DNA of 64,000 bases. Origin: Blautia sp. GTDB taxonomy: Bacteria > Bacillota > Clostridia > Lachnospirales > Lachnospiraceae. The position numbers were made by a program, and so were the translations under genes. Below the pieces are notes generated by a model. The model ran no database searches and was not told where the DNA came from. It saw only the letters and a program-made list of their open reading frames with translations. Shown here piece after piece: positions 55,614 through 63,505 of the stretch. The stretch's first letter is position 1, and each line of letters opens with the position of its first letter. The stretch lies in NCBI GenBank assembly GCA_030841965.1, contig JAUUSJ010000002.1, positions 1 through 64,000 on the forward strand. Reading direction: 5' to 3'.

Positions 55614-56903
55614 TTAATTAGCACAAATTGAGTTTTGTTGAATAGTTTCTTTCATTTTTTGGCTTACTCTATATTGTTCGGCATCTGGATAATCAATAAA
55701 TTCTACGGTTTTATCAAAGTTTTCATTTACGACTTTTTTTATTTCGTCAAGAGTCACGTTGAAAAATTCTCTTCTCGTATTTACAAGATTTAATTTTTTG
55801 TCATCAAATGCACGATGAAGAGCAGCTTCAAGAGCTGGAGCGTCATCTGAGAAAATCATTGCGTGTACATCAAAATTAAATGGTACAGAGGCACTACTTA
55901 GTTCGTCTATTCTGTCTTGTGGATTTAATCGCCTTGTCATTCCGATTTTGTAGATATTTTCTCCAAAAGCCCCTATATTAGATATAATGTAAACATATCC
56001 AGCCTTTTGATTTGCTTCTCTATAATCGATATCCTCTAGGGATTTTTCTATGATTTTTAATTGTGTTTCTAATTCATTTGATTTTTTGATAAGCTCTTGA
56101 TTGTCTGGATCAGATTCTAATTGTTTTTTAACTTTATTGTACGCAGTTAAATAATGTGATTGTTCTTTCTCTGTCTTTTTCCTTTGCTCATCTATTTCTT
56201 TCTGCAATTTGGCAGCTTCTCTCATTTCAGCACGGATAGCTTTCTGCTCTTCCTTTTCTTGCTGTTTCTTCTGTTGATACTCAAATGCTAGATAAAGTTC
56301 ATCAACTTTTAAATTCATAAATTGTATCGTTACGCGCAAAGACATAGATTTCCCTAATCTTTCTATTGCGTCTGCTGATTTCTCTATCTTTTTTAGAGAC
56401 ATATCAAGATTATTGTATTTGACTTTACTGATTACATCTTCACAGTCAGCATTAAAGGCACGAAGGAATAATTTCTTCATGTTTTTTATCATTGCCCTGC
56501 CTTTTATCTTACTTCCGTCAACTGTCCAATTTTCGCTTGCGCTAATTGCTTTGTCATTTTTAATTAAATCTTTTTGGGTTAATCGTATTTTATCAAGGCG
56601 TTTCTTATATTCATCTGCGGTAACAAAATTATATCTAGGCGTATATAAACCGAAATCTTGAAACATCAAAACATCTTCAAAAATAATGAGTTCTTTTTTC
56701 TTATCCTCAACGGATTTAGAACATGAATCATATTCTTGCCGTAATCGTTCTTTCTTTTTTTCTAAATCTTGCACTTGCTGGTTTAGTGTTTCAATATACT
56801 CTTTTAAGTTGATAGCTTCTTGCATCTCTGGAGTTAAAAGCTCTTTCAGGTTCTCGTTTTCTTTTTTGATTTTCCCTGCATTTAAAATATCTAATAATCC
56901 CAT
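55614..56903 (-). CDS. DUF4041 / GIY-YIG (T5orf172) nuclease-like protein
   Basis: A 429-residue protein. N-terminal coiled coil (~15-75), then DUF4041 (EDVLMFQDFGLYTPRYNFVTADEYKKRL to ~210), a second long coiled coil (~215-300), and a C-terminal GIY-YIG-type domain: GYVYIISNIGAFGENIYKIGMTRR with Tyr-Val-Tyr and Lys-Ile-Gly-Met-Thr-Arg, and EAALHRAFDDKKLNLVNTRREFFNV with the metal Glu-type region. DUF4041 plus GIY-YIG is the domain set of the antiphage nuclease SNIPE as I recall it. Here no membrane segment is in the protein itself, but the next gene encodes one. Likely a lysogen-expressed defence nuclease (inference). Confidence 0.82.
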   Translation of the reverse strand: MGLLDILNAGKIKKENENLKELLTPEMQEAINLKEYIETLNQQVQDLEKKKERLRQEYDSCSKSVEDKKKELIIFEDVLMFQDFGLYTPRYNFVTADEYKKRLDKIRLTQKDLIKNDKAISASENWTVDGSKIKGRAMIKNMKKLFLRAFNADCEDVISKVKYNNLDMSLKKIEKSADAIERLGKSMSLRVTIQFMNLKVDELYLAFEYQQKKQQEKEEQKAIRAEMREAAKLQKEIDEQRKKTEKEQSHYLTAYNKVKKQLESDPDNQELIKKSNELETQLKIIEKSLEDIDYREANQKAGYVYIISNIGAFGENIYKIGMTRRLNPQDRIDELSSASVPFNFDVHAMIFSDDAPALEAALHRAFDDKKLNLVNTRREFFNVTLDEIKKVVNENFDKTVEFIDYPDAEQYRVSQKMKETIQQNSICAN

Positions 56904-57035
56904 ATCGCATCCTCCTTTTGTATTTGTATAACTATATAATTATAACCAATGCAAGGGAAAAAAGATAGTATTTTTCGAAAAATATAATATTTTCTCATTT
57001 TATTGCACACTCCTAATAGGAGGTGAAAAATAAAA

Positions 57036-57233
57036 ATGAAAATATTAATATGGAATATTAGGAATGCTAAAGGTGTTACCTTGGAGGAACTAGCCAAAAC
57101 AGCCAAAATCAGCAAGTCCGCACTGAGTAATTACGAAAATCAAAAACGCTATCCTAGTATAGATACCCTAGAACGTATCGCAATAGCCCTTAATTGTCGA
57201 ATTTCGGATTTATACGATTCAGAGTATAAATAA
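57036..57233 (+). CDS. Small XRE-type helix-turn-helix regulator
   Basis: A 65-residue protein that is essentially one Cro/C1-type domain: VTLEELAKTAKISKSALSNYENQKRYPSIDTLERIAIALN. AGGAGGTG precedes the ATG. It is divergent from the DUF4041 gene (131 bp between) and may control that pair. A second regulator pair lies at 57587-58271. Confidence 0.85.
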   Translation: MKILIWNIRNAKGVTLEELAKTAKISKSALSNYENQKRYPSIDTLERIAIALNCRISDLYDSEYK

Positions 57234-57331
57234 ATAATTATATCACATAAAAATACTTATGTGAAGTAGTTAAAATTTATTTCCACATATGTGGAAATAT
57301 TCTAAAAAAGCGAGACAAATGCCGAAAAATG

Positions 57332-57382
57332 TTGTATATTAAGTATAACTGTAATTCTAAATTTGTTATACTTAATATACAA
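57332..57382. promoter_or_regulatory. Perfect 18-bp inverted repeat
   Basis: TTGTATATTAAGTATAAC (57332-57349) is the exact complement of 57365-57382, around a 15-nt loop. It could be an operator with two half-sites or an RNA hairpin in the leader of the 57470 gene. Confidence 0.6.
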
Positions 57383-57469
57383 GATGAAACTAAAAAACAT
57401 CTTGCAATCACAGAACTTACGTTCTATAATATTTATATCGAACTGGCATTCGGGAAAAGGGGTGGAGTA

Positions 57470-57583
57470 ATGAAAAAGTATTACAGGGAAGAAATTAAGA
57501 AAATGATTGAGAAACTAGATGACGAAAAACGTCTGAAATACATATACCAAGTTCTCGTATCATTCCTTAGTTTTAGAGGTTGA
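57470..57583 (+). CDS. Small prophage protein (37 aa)
   Basis: A 37-residue basic protein (KKYYREEIKKMIEKLDDEK, then RLKYIYQVLVSFLSF). Similar short proteins with this plan are common beside phage repressors in clostridia, in my memory. GGGGTGGAG lies before the ATG at 57470, and a terminator follows at once, which supports a real gene. An upstream in-frame start at 57329 would have to run through the inverted repeat and is rejected. Confidence 0.6.
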   Translation: MKKYYREEIKKMIEKLDDEKRLKYIYQVLVSFLSFRG

Positions 57584-57606
57584 GCTTTATTGCTCAGCCT
57601 TTTTCT
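57577..57606 (+). terminator. Terminator between small gene and repressor gene
   Basis: AGGTTGAGC, TTTATT loop, GCTCAGCCT (one G-T pair), then TTTTTC. It separates the plus-strand 57470 gene from the converging repressor. Confidence 0.85.
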
Positions 57607-57979
57607 TTTCTTCTATAATTTTATCTATAAATCTTTCAAAAGCTTTCCAATCTTCCTCGGATGTGTTAGATAATGCAGATATAATAATGTTTTTAAAGGA
57701 ATCATCTGCCTCCGTAAGTAATTGGTTTGTTAATTGTGCTATTTCCATCTGCCTGTCCATCGGGCAAAATGGATCCCCTTCGCCAGTACGAAGCCAGTTT
57801 TCACTGACACTGAATTCTCGGCAGATAGCTTTTATAGTTTGTTCTGTAGGTTTATTTTTTCCGCTTTCTATGTCACTAACAGAATTAGGCTTCAAGCCCA
57901 AAGCAGAGCCAAATTCTTTTTGAGTTTTACTTAAAATTGTCTTTCTCAGGTATCTGATTCGTTCACTTATTGTTTTCAT
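57587..57979 (-). CDS. CI-like prophage repressor
   Basis: A 130-residue protein. Residues ~5-62 are an XRE helix-turn-helix (IRYLRKTILSKTQKEFGSALGLKPNSVSDIESGKNKPTEQTIKAICREF), followed by SENWLRTGEGDPF, a frequent phrase in clostridial phage repressors, and a helical oligomerisation tail. No peptidase domain is present. AAAGGAGG precedes the ATG. It is divergent from an early operon, with three operator-like sites between the two. Confidence 0.88.
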   Translation of the reverse strand: MKTISERIRYLRKTILSKTQKEFGSALGLKPNSVSDIESGKNKPTEQTIKAICREFSVSENWLRTGEGDPFCPMDRQMEIAQLTNQLLTEADDSFKNIIISALSNTSEEDWKAFERFIDKIIEEKKKAEQ

Positions 57980-58014
57980 ATATATTTCTGTTCCTCCTTT
58001 CTGAAAATATTATA

Positions 58015-58088
58015 TCGTAGAACGACAAAAAAGTCAATAAAAACTATTGACAAAAATCGTTAAACGTTATATAATAATCGTACAACGA
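58015..58088. promoter_or_regulatory. Prophage switch: three operators and the early promoter
   Basis: TCGTAGAACGA (58015-58025), TCGTTAAACGT (58057-58067) and TCGTACAACGA (58078-58088) share the dyad TCGT-NNN-ACGA. TTGACA (58047-58052), 17 bp and TATAAT (58070-58075) form the rightward promoter, with the second and third operators over its gap and start point. They are 21 bp apart, two helical turns. Confidence 0.85.
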
Positions 58089-58106
58089 AAGAAAGGAGGG
58101 AACAGC

Positions 58107-58271
58107 ATGGTAGAAGAAAAAAAGTATTTAACGGAAACCGAGAGAGAGCATCTCACCTCTTTACTTAATAAACTTGAGAAAGCGTATCTTAATATGTCTG
58201 AAAGAGAGAAAGGTGTGTTCGAGGGAGCACTTATTATGGTGGAGTATCGAGCGGCAAGAGAAACCGCCTAG
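58107..58271 (+). CDS. Small early prophage protein (54 aa)
   Basis: A 54-residue protein, highly charged and helical (TETEREHLTSLLNKLEKAYLNMSEREKGVFEGAL). GAAAGGAGGG precedes the ATG at 58107. First gene after the early promoter, in the place of Cro, but no helix-turn-helix is obvious. The next gene follows after 35 bp. Function unknown. Confidence 0.65.
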   Translation: MVEEKKYLTETEREHLTSLLNKLEKAYLNMSEREKGVFEGALIMVEYRAARETA

Positions 58272-58306
58272 CGGTGCTAGATAGGAGAGAAAAAGAAAGG
58301 AGAACA

Positions 58307-58732
58307 ATGTTTAAAGAAAAATTAAAAAAAGTGATAAAAGAAAAAGGAATCACGCAAGCGAAACTTTGCACTTTAACTGGAATTTCTAAATCTTGCATTA
58401 GCCAGTATATAAATGGTTATATAGTTCCGACAAAAGAAAGGCAAATGCGGATTGCAAGAGCATTAGAACTTCCAGAAGATTATTTCCTAGAAGCTGTTAA
58501 GATACAAAAAGAAAAGAAGTCTGGTCTTAATATGCCAGTTGATGTGGCAGCGGGGATTATGGGAATATCGAATACCACGCTCCGAATACAGCTTCAGCAG
58601 GGGCTTCATTCTTGGGGAGTGGCGAGCAGAAAGGGAAATAGGTATATGTATTACATAAACAGAAGAAAATTTGCGAAAGAGGAGTGTGTATCACTCGAAG
58701 AAATCGAAGAAATTATGAGTAAACAAGAGTAA
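58307..58732 (+). CDS. XRE-type regulator with a second DNA-binding-like domain
   Basis: A 141-residue protein. Residues 1-60 are a Cro/C1-type domain (KVIKEKGITQAKLCTLTGISKSCISQYINGYIVPTKERQMRIARAL). Residues ~80-125 (MPVDVAAGIMGISNTTLRIQLQQGLHSWGVASRKGNRYMYYINRRKF) look like a MerR/excisionase-type helix-turn-helix. It could act as Cro, as excisionase or both. AGAAAGGAG precedes the ATG at 58307. Confidence 0.8.
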   Translation: MFKEKLKKVIKEKGITQAKLCTLTGISKSCISQYINGYIVPTKERQMRIARALELPEDYFLEAVKIQKEKKSGLNMPVDVAAGIMGISNTTLRIQLQQGLHSWGVASRKGNRYMYYINRRKFAKEECVSLEEIEEIMSKQE

Positions 58733-58766
58733 GGAGATTCCGATGCAAAGGCGATATTGGATATGT

Positions 58767-59201
58767 TTTAGGACTAGAGGGAGTCTACACAAGATGCATA
58801 CTTTTTTCCTCGAATCCTCCCCTAAGCTAGATAGTTTAGTATTTAGTATAACGATATTACAAAAATAATTACACGTGTAGACTCCCTCTAGTCCTAAAGC
58901 TGGGGCTAGTGTACTTTAATTTCAAGCCGTCTGGGCTTCTGACCTTCCTAGACGGCTATCCTCTAAGATGGTCAAGCATCCGCATCAAAAACGGAAGAAA
59001 TATCAAGTGTTTCATTTTTGCGTTTCTTCTCTTGTATATATAACAATAAATTGCGAATTCCATTGCTGGTGCGGATGCTTGACTACCTTAAATGGGGTAG
59101 TCACATAATTCTCCTCAATTTCATATAGCACAGATCGAAACAGGAAGGGCTTTGGTTACTGTTCTTCCCTTCCTGTCGGTAAGGCGGTGACTCCCCTTAC
59201 C
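58767..59201 (+). ncRNA. Candidate structured non-coding RNA region in the prophage
   Basis: Between two genes there are ~510 bp with no accepted frame but many strong pairings: a perfect 24-bp stem (58767-58790 with 58875-58898); AGCCGTCT/AGACGGCT (58925/58950); a perfect 14-bp stem GTCAAGCATCCGCA (58971) with 59070-59083; GACTACC/GGTAGTC (59081/59096), which competes with the previous stem; ACAGGAAGGG/CCCTTCCTGT (59140/59167); GGTAAGG/CCTTACC (59178/59195). The regular order suggests a folded RNA, not chance. I cannot assign it to a known class; large phage RNAs such as ROOL or GOLLD are comparable in kind only. Confidence 0.55.
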
Positions 59202-59243
59202 CTGATGATGATAATCCAAAGTTTAGAAGAAAGGAGAGGTGAT

Positions 59244-59426
59244 ATGGTAACCAAGTCAATAGGGATATCCTATGAGTGGGATAAGATATGCTGTAAGCTG
59301 AATCCGAACAGAGAACACGAAGAGACAACAGCAATTTGTCCAGAGTGCAAAAAGAAGTACGAGATAAAACATTTTACCAAAATTGGAATTTGCAAATCCT
59401 GTGCGAGAGCAATGGTGAACAGATGA
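59244..59426 (+). CDS. Small zinc-ribbon protein (60 aa)
   Basis: A 60-residue protein with CPECKKKYEIKHFTKIGICKSC, a four-cysteine zinc ribbon, plus an upstream CC pair. GGAGAGGTG precedes the ATG at 59244, directly after the structured stretch. Such small ribbons are common in phage early regions and may bind nucleic acid. An earlier in-frame start at 59187 is rejected because it lies within the last hairpin. Confidence 0.65.
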   Translation: MVTKSIGISYEWDKICCKLNPNREHEETTAICPECKKKYEIKHFTKIGICKSCARAMVNR

Positions 59427-59475
59427 GCTAAGAGGCATATACATAAGCAAAGAAAGACAGTAAGGAGGTGGGAAA

Positions 59476-59796
59476 ATGAAGAAAAAAGCGTGTGAAAGAA
59501 TAGAAGAAAAAATAGAATCTTTTTTATATTGTTCCAGTCCAGTTATTTTTATTGCTAGACTTAAGAAGCACAACTTCGAAAGTTTTCTTTTGAAAAATCG
59601 TATACATGAGTTTTTCACAAGAATTATAGAGTGCGAACTAATGATAAAAGAGGAAATTCAAGATGCATATAGTGCGAAAAAAATCACATGGGATGAATAC
59701 AATCGTCTTTGGGAGCGTGTATTGATAGAGAGACAAAAGCTTCTAGTGTGTCATTATATGCTGGTAGACGAAACAGAAAAATCTAAGAAGAGGTAA
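59476..59796 (+). CDS. Hypothetical prophage protein (106 aa)
   Basis: A 106-residue, mostly helical protein (ERIEEKIESFLYCSS ... FFTRIIECELMIKEEIQDAY ... WDEYNRLWERVLIERQKLLVC). AAGGAGGTG precedes the ATG. Next gene begins 4 bp after the stop. I do not recognise the family. Confidence 0.65.
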   Translation: MKKKACERIEEKIESFLYCSSPVIFIARLKKHNFESFLLKNRIHEFFTRIIECELMIKEEIQDAYSAKKITWDEYNRLWERVLIERQKLLVCHYMLVDETEKSKKR

Positions 59797-59800
59797 GAAG

Positions 59801-60124
59801 ATGCTAAATATCGAAAGCCGCAGTATACGTAGCATACAGCACGATATAAGAAAGTCCAGAACTATAGTAGAAGCAAATAAACATGCTTTTTACGCTTTGG
59901 GAATGCTGAATGCAAAGTGGGAAGATGGAAAGATTACTGAGGAAACTAGAGAGTTTCTTACTAAAAGTATCGAGGAGGAGCTAGAAATAGCAGAACATAG
60001 GCTAAAAAATAAAAATATAGACCAGGCATTAGACTTGTGTAGACCAAGAGAGGAGAGGAGCGGAGTAAGGAATAGAAAAAGCATTACGAGCATTAAAGGC
60101 TACAAAAAAAGAAATATCTCTTAA
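59801..60124 (+). CDS. Hypothetical prophage protein (107 aa), C-terminus uncertain
   Basis: A helical, charged protein (HDIRKSRTIVEANKHAFYALGMLNAKWEDGKITEETREFLTKSIEEELEIAEHRL). The last ~25 residues (EERSGVRNRKSITSIKGYKKRNIS) look like the wrong frame, because the frame at 60072-60248 over the same bases has better coding character. Either the two genes truly overlap or a small change has extended this frame. GAAGAGGTAAGAAG precedes the ATG. Confidence 0.6.
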   Translation: MLNIESRSIRSIQHDIRKSRTIVEANKHAFYALGMLNAKWEDGKITEETREFLTKSIEEELEIAEHRLKNKNIDQALDLCRPREERSGVRNRKSITSIKGYKKRNIS

Positions 60125-60248
60125 TAATAGAGATGCAGTTGCTGTACTTGATGAGTACACAAGGCAGCAGATAAAAAAATATGAAAAGGTGGTGCAAGAT
60201 GAAAAAGGACAGAAAAAAATGCTATATGATGGACCAAACATCATATAG
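60072..60248 (+). CDS. Coding-like frame with ATA in the start position
   Basis: From 60072 the frame reads I/M-EKALRALKATKKEISLNNR, then DAVAVLDEYTRQQIKKYEKVVQDE and KGQKKMLYDGPNII, with a stop at 60246-60248. GGAGCGGAG lies 6-14 nt upstream of the ATA, as for a normal start. No ATG, GTG or TTG occurs at the beginning of the frame. This may be a gene whose ATG mutated to ATA, or a rare ATA start. Confidence 0.45.
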   Translation: MEKALRALKATKKEISLNNRDAVAVLDEYTRQQIKKYEKVVQDEKGQKKMLYDGPNII

Positions 60249-60362
60249 CAGGGGGTGAATGTCTTATCAGAACATAATACCTTTGTCTGTCCTTATCTTA
60301 TCAAAAAATGCTTTAAAATGCAAGAGAAAAACAAAAATTTAATAAAGATAAGGAGAAAAAAG

Positions 60363-61133
60363 ATGAAGCAATTTAGAACGCTTTACGCAGATGAGATTGA
60401 GTGCCGTGTTGCTACGGTAAAGAGTAGCGGAGTATCTTTGTTACTCTATAAAAATGCAAGAGCAGATATGAATATCCTAGATGAAACAGTTGGAGCCGAG
60501 AACTGGCAACGTACCCATAGCCGTGACAATGCAAATTGTACGGTAAGCATCTGGGATGACGGCAAGAAGCAGTGGATTTCTAAAGAAGACACTGGAGTAG
60601 AAAGCAATGCAGATGCGGACAAAGGAAAAGCATCTGATAGTTTTAAGAGAGCCTGTGTAAACTGGGGAATCGGAAGAGAACTATATACAGCTCCTTTTAT
60701 ATGGGTTCCGTCTAATAAGTGCAACATAATTGATTCTGGACGTAAAGACAAGTATGGACATGCAGTATTGACTTGCAAAGACAAGTTTAAGGTAAAGTTT
60801 ATTGATTATGATTCCAAAAAAAGAATTATTTCTCTGATTATTGAAAATGAGAGTTTAAAAGCAACTGTTTTTACATGTGGCCAGTCCAATACAAATAAGC
60901 AAGGCGAAAATGGATATGGCGAGAAAAAACAAAGCAATGCAAGTACCAACAAGAAGCTAGGCAAGCTATCTGAGTTTGAGGTAGCAAGGCTCAGAACGAT
61001 TTTGAAGGAAAGAGCCATTATGGAAAATGGAACATATGATGAGACAGAGTTTTGCAGAAAAAATAAAATAGAAACTCTGGAAAATATGAGTAGAAGTAAA
61101 TTTGAATGGATTATAAAAAACTGGGCGGCATAA
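60363..61133 (+). CDS. Rad52/Rad22-like single-strand annealing protein
   Basis: A 256-residue protein. The motif DKGKASDSFKRACVNWGIGRELYTAPFIWVP (residues ~90-120) is typical of the Rad52/Sak family of phage annealing proteins, preceded by ECRVATVKSSGVSLLLYKNARAD and NCTVSIWDDGKKQW. The C-terminal ~60 residues after a Gly/Asn/Lys linker form a helical domain (LSEFEVARLRTILKERAIM). It pairs complementary single strands during phage recombination. The ATG at 60363 follows AAGGAG; an in-frame start at 60255 lacks a site. Confidence 0.82.
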   Translation: MKQFRTLYADEIECRVATVKSSGVSLLLYKNARADMNILDETVGAENWQRTHSRDNANCTVSIWDDGKKQWISKEDTGVESNADADKGKASDSFKRACVNWGIGRELYTAPFIWVPSNKCNIIDSGRKDKYGHAVLTCKDKFKVKFIDYDSKKRIISLIIENESLKATVFTCGQSNTNKQGENGYGEKKQSNASTNKKLGKLSEFEVARLRTILKERAIMENGTYDETEFCRKNKIETLENMSRSKFEWIIKNWAA

Positions 61134-61240
61134 GTTAGCCGCCCTCCATATGGGCTGACTGACTTATTGCAAATGTAAAGGTAAGAGAAGGGGCAAGTGG
61201 TCGACTTATTACCAAAAGTGCAAGAGAAGGAGTAGTAAAA

Positions 61241-62047
61241 ATGGAAAAGAAAAATAGTTTTGTTTTATATACAGATTATATGGAGCAAATAAGACTTCTA
61301 ACAAGAGAAGAGCGAGGAGATTTGCTTACAGCAATGATGCATTATCAATTGGGCGAAGAAATCCCCGATATGGATGGGATTACCCAAATGGCTTTTAGTT
61401 TTATTAAAGCGCAGATGGATAGAGATAAAGAAAAGTATCAGGAAGTGTTAAAAAGGCGCAGTGAAGCTGGAAAGCAAGGTGGAAGACCTAAAAAAGCAAA
61501 TGGTTTTTCGGAAAAGCAAGAGAAAGCAAAAAAAGCAAATGGTTTTTTAGAAAAGCAAGAGAAAGCAAAAAAAGCTGTTAATGATAATGTAGATGTTAAT
61601 GATAATGTAGATGTTAATGATAATGTTTTTAATATTATTAGCTCGGAGGCGAACGAGTCCACTCCAAGCTCTCCTGTAGCGGCGAGCTTCATCTTGAATG
61701 ACAAAACCATGTACGAGGTGACTGCTGCCGATGTAGATTACTACAAGAATCTTTATCCTGCCGTGGATATTGAGCAGGAACTAAGAAATATTGCTGGTTG
61801 GTGTGATGCCAATCCTAAAAATCGCAAAACGAGGACAGGTGCAAAGAGATTTATGGCTGCGTGGTTTAGTCGCGCACAAAATTCTGCAAGACAGCAAAGT
61901 CCAGATAGAAGTTACAATTATACACAGAACAACCAGCAACCCGCTACCAATAGATTCCACAATTTTGAGCAGCGTAATTATGATTTCGATGCCTTAGAGC
62001 AAGCATTTGATAAGCAGTTTTATGACAAAATCGGACAAGCAAAGTGA
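61241..62047 (+). CDS. DUF6291-like phage replication protein with internal repeats
   Basis: A 268-residue protein. The N-terminal ~75 residues (SFVLYTDYMEQIRLLTREERGDLLTAMMHYQLGEE) match the DUF6291-type domain found in phage replication-initiation proteins. Two copies of KANGFxEKQEKAKK (~85-112) and three of VNDNVD (~113-130) form the linker. The C-terminus (YPAVDIEQELRNIAGWCDANPKNRKTRTGAKRFMAAWFSRAQN) is the usual primosome-loading tail of such proteins. GAGAAGGAG precedes the ATG. Confidence 0.78.
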   Translation: MEKKNSFVLYTDYMEQIRLLTREERGDLLTAMMHYQLGEEIPDMDGITQMAFSFIKAQMDRDKEKYQEVLKRRSEAGKQGGRPKKANGFSEKQEKAKKANGFLEKQEKAKKAVNDNVDVNDNVDVNDNVFNIISSEANESTPSSPVAASFILNDKTMYEVTAADVDYYKNLYPAVDIEQELRNIAGWCDANPKNRKTRTGAKRFMAAWFSRAQNSARQQSPDRSYNYTQNNQQPATNRFHNFEQRNYDFDALEQAFDKQFYDKIGQAK

Positions 62048-62062
62048 GGAGGAGTAAGATAG

Positions 62063-63505
62063 ATGACAGCACCAAAGATTTGCGAGTATTGCGGAGCCTG
62101 CCTAGATGCAGGCGAAACTTGTGATTGCAAGGAAAAAGAGGAGAATAAGAAAATGGAGACAAATCTTGTAAATATAAGAATCGAACATATTCATCCGCAC
62201 CCAGAAAATCCAAGAAAAGACCTTGGAGACTTATCTGAGCTTGCGGAGAGTATTAAGAAAAATGGAATCATGCAAAACCTCACGGTTATCCCAAAAGAGG
62301 GAGAACCCGGAGAATACATAACCATCATCGGGCATAGAAGATGTGCGGCTGCACGCCAAGCAGGTATCTTAGAACTTCCCTGCAAGATTGTCGAGAGCAT
62401 GACTAAGAAAGAGCAAGTAGGGGTTATGCTAGAGGAAAATATGCAGCGTAATGATTTAACCATCTATGAGCAAGCACAGGGATTCCAGATGATGTTGGAC
62501 CTTGGTGAAACGGAAAGTACGATTGCACAAAAGACAGGCTTCAGTAAAACAACGATTCGCCATCGTCTAAATATTGCAAAGCTGGATCAAAAATTAGTAA
62601 AAGAAAAAGAGTTAGATGAGGGATTTCAGCTATCTTTAAAAGACTTATATGCCCTAGAGCAGGTAAAAGATATTAATACTAGAAATGAGATACTAAACGA
62701 GGCTAGAGATTCCAGAGATTTGCTTTGGAGAGCAAAATCTGCTGCCAAGGAAGAAAAGAGAAAGAAAAAAGAGGTTGCCATCATCGAGATGTTAGAAGAT
62801 ATAGGAGTAAAGCCAGCACCTAAGAAAGTAGAAAATGAGAGATATTCTGGAAAGTGGAAAAAGATAAAGGAAATTAGTTTGGATAAAGATGTGCCACCAG
62901 ATGGCATTTTCTTAGAAGAAAAAGAGCAAATGTTTTATTTTCGCCATTTTGATAAAATGGAAATTTTCAAGAAGAAAAAGAAAGAGCCAGAGCAAAAATC
63001 AGAGTACGAAATTAAAAGGGGCAATATAAAAAAGAAGCAAAAGTGGCTAAAGGATAAAGTAAAAAATATGGCAACAGTCCAGAAAGATTTTATTAAAAAC
63101 ATCCTGTCAGGGGAAATTAAGCCCCTAAAAAATGAAAGCGAGGTATTAAAGCTTTTGTGGGGGATTTTACTGGAAAACGGAGTCTATTATAGCGAATGCT
63201 ATTCATTTTTTCTCGAGAAAGACGAATATGCCTGCAGTGAAGAAGAACTTAGAGAAGAAAAAGAAGCTGCCAAAGAAAAAATGAAGGAACTTGATGTCAT
63301 TAGACAGATGATGCTTGCAATGCCTTACATAGTTAAAAGAATAGATTTAATGGATTTCAACGGAGGATTCTATGAATTTAAAGCAAATACGTTGAATGAT
63401 ATTTATAAAGTGTTTGAACCTTATGGACTGACATTAAGTGAGGAAGAAAGAAAATTGATAGATGGCACACACGAAATTTACAAGGAGGAAACAGTAAATG
63501 AGTAA
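62063..63505 (+). CDS. ParB/RepB-like nuclease-domain protein with N-terminal zinc ribbon
   Basis: A 480-residue protein. Residues 1-25 hold CEYCGACLDAGETCDC, a likely zinc ribbon. Residues ~36-130 are the ParB N-terminal domain (IEHIHPHPENPRKDLGDLSELAESIKKNGIMQNL, then GHRRCAAARQAG and EENMQRNDLTIYEQAQGF). A helix-turn-helix follows (ESTIAQKTGFSKTTIRHRLNIAKL). The last ~250 residues are charged and unknown. In phages such proteins may regulate or nick DNA and need not do partition. GAGGAGGAG precedes the ATG. Confidence 0.85.
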   Translation: MTAPKICEYCGACLDAGETCDCKEKEENKKMETNLVNIRIEHIHPHPENPRKDLGDLSELAESIKKNGIMQNLTVIPKEGEPGEYITIIGHRRCAAARQAGILELPCKIVESMTKKEQVGVMLEENMQRNDLTIYEQAQGFQMMLDLGETESTIAQKTGFSKTTIRHRLNIAKLDQKLVKEKELDEGFQLSLKDLYALEQVKDINTRNEILNEARDSRDLLWRAKSAAKEEKRKKKEVAIIEMLEDIGVKPAPKKVENERYSGKWKKIKEISLDKDVPPDGIFLEEKEQMFYFRHFDKMEIFKKKKKEPEQKSEYEIKRGNIKKKQKWLKDKVKNMATVQKDFIKNILSGEIKPLKNESEVLKLLWGILLENGVYYSECYSFFLEKDEYACSEEELREEKEAAKEKMKELDVIRQMMLAMPYIVKRIDLMDFNGGFYEFKANTLNDIYKVFEPYGLTLSEEERKLIDGTHEIYKEETVNE

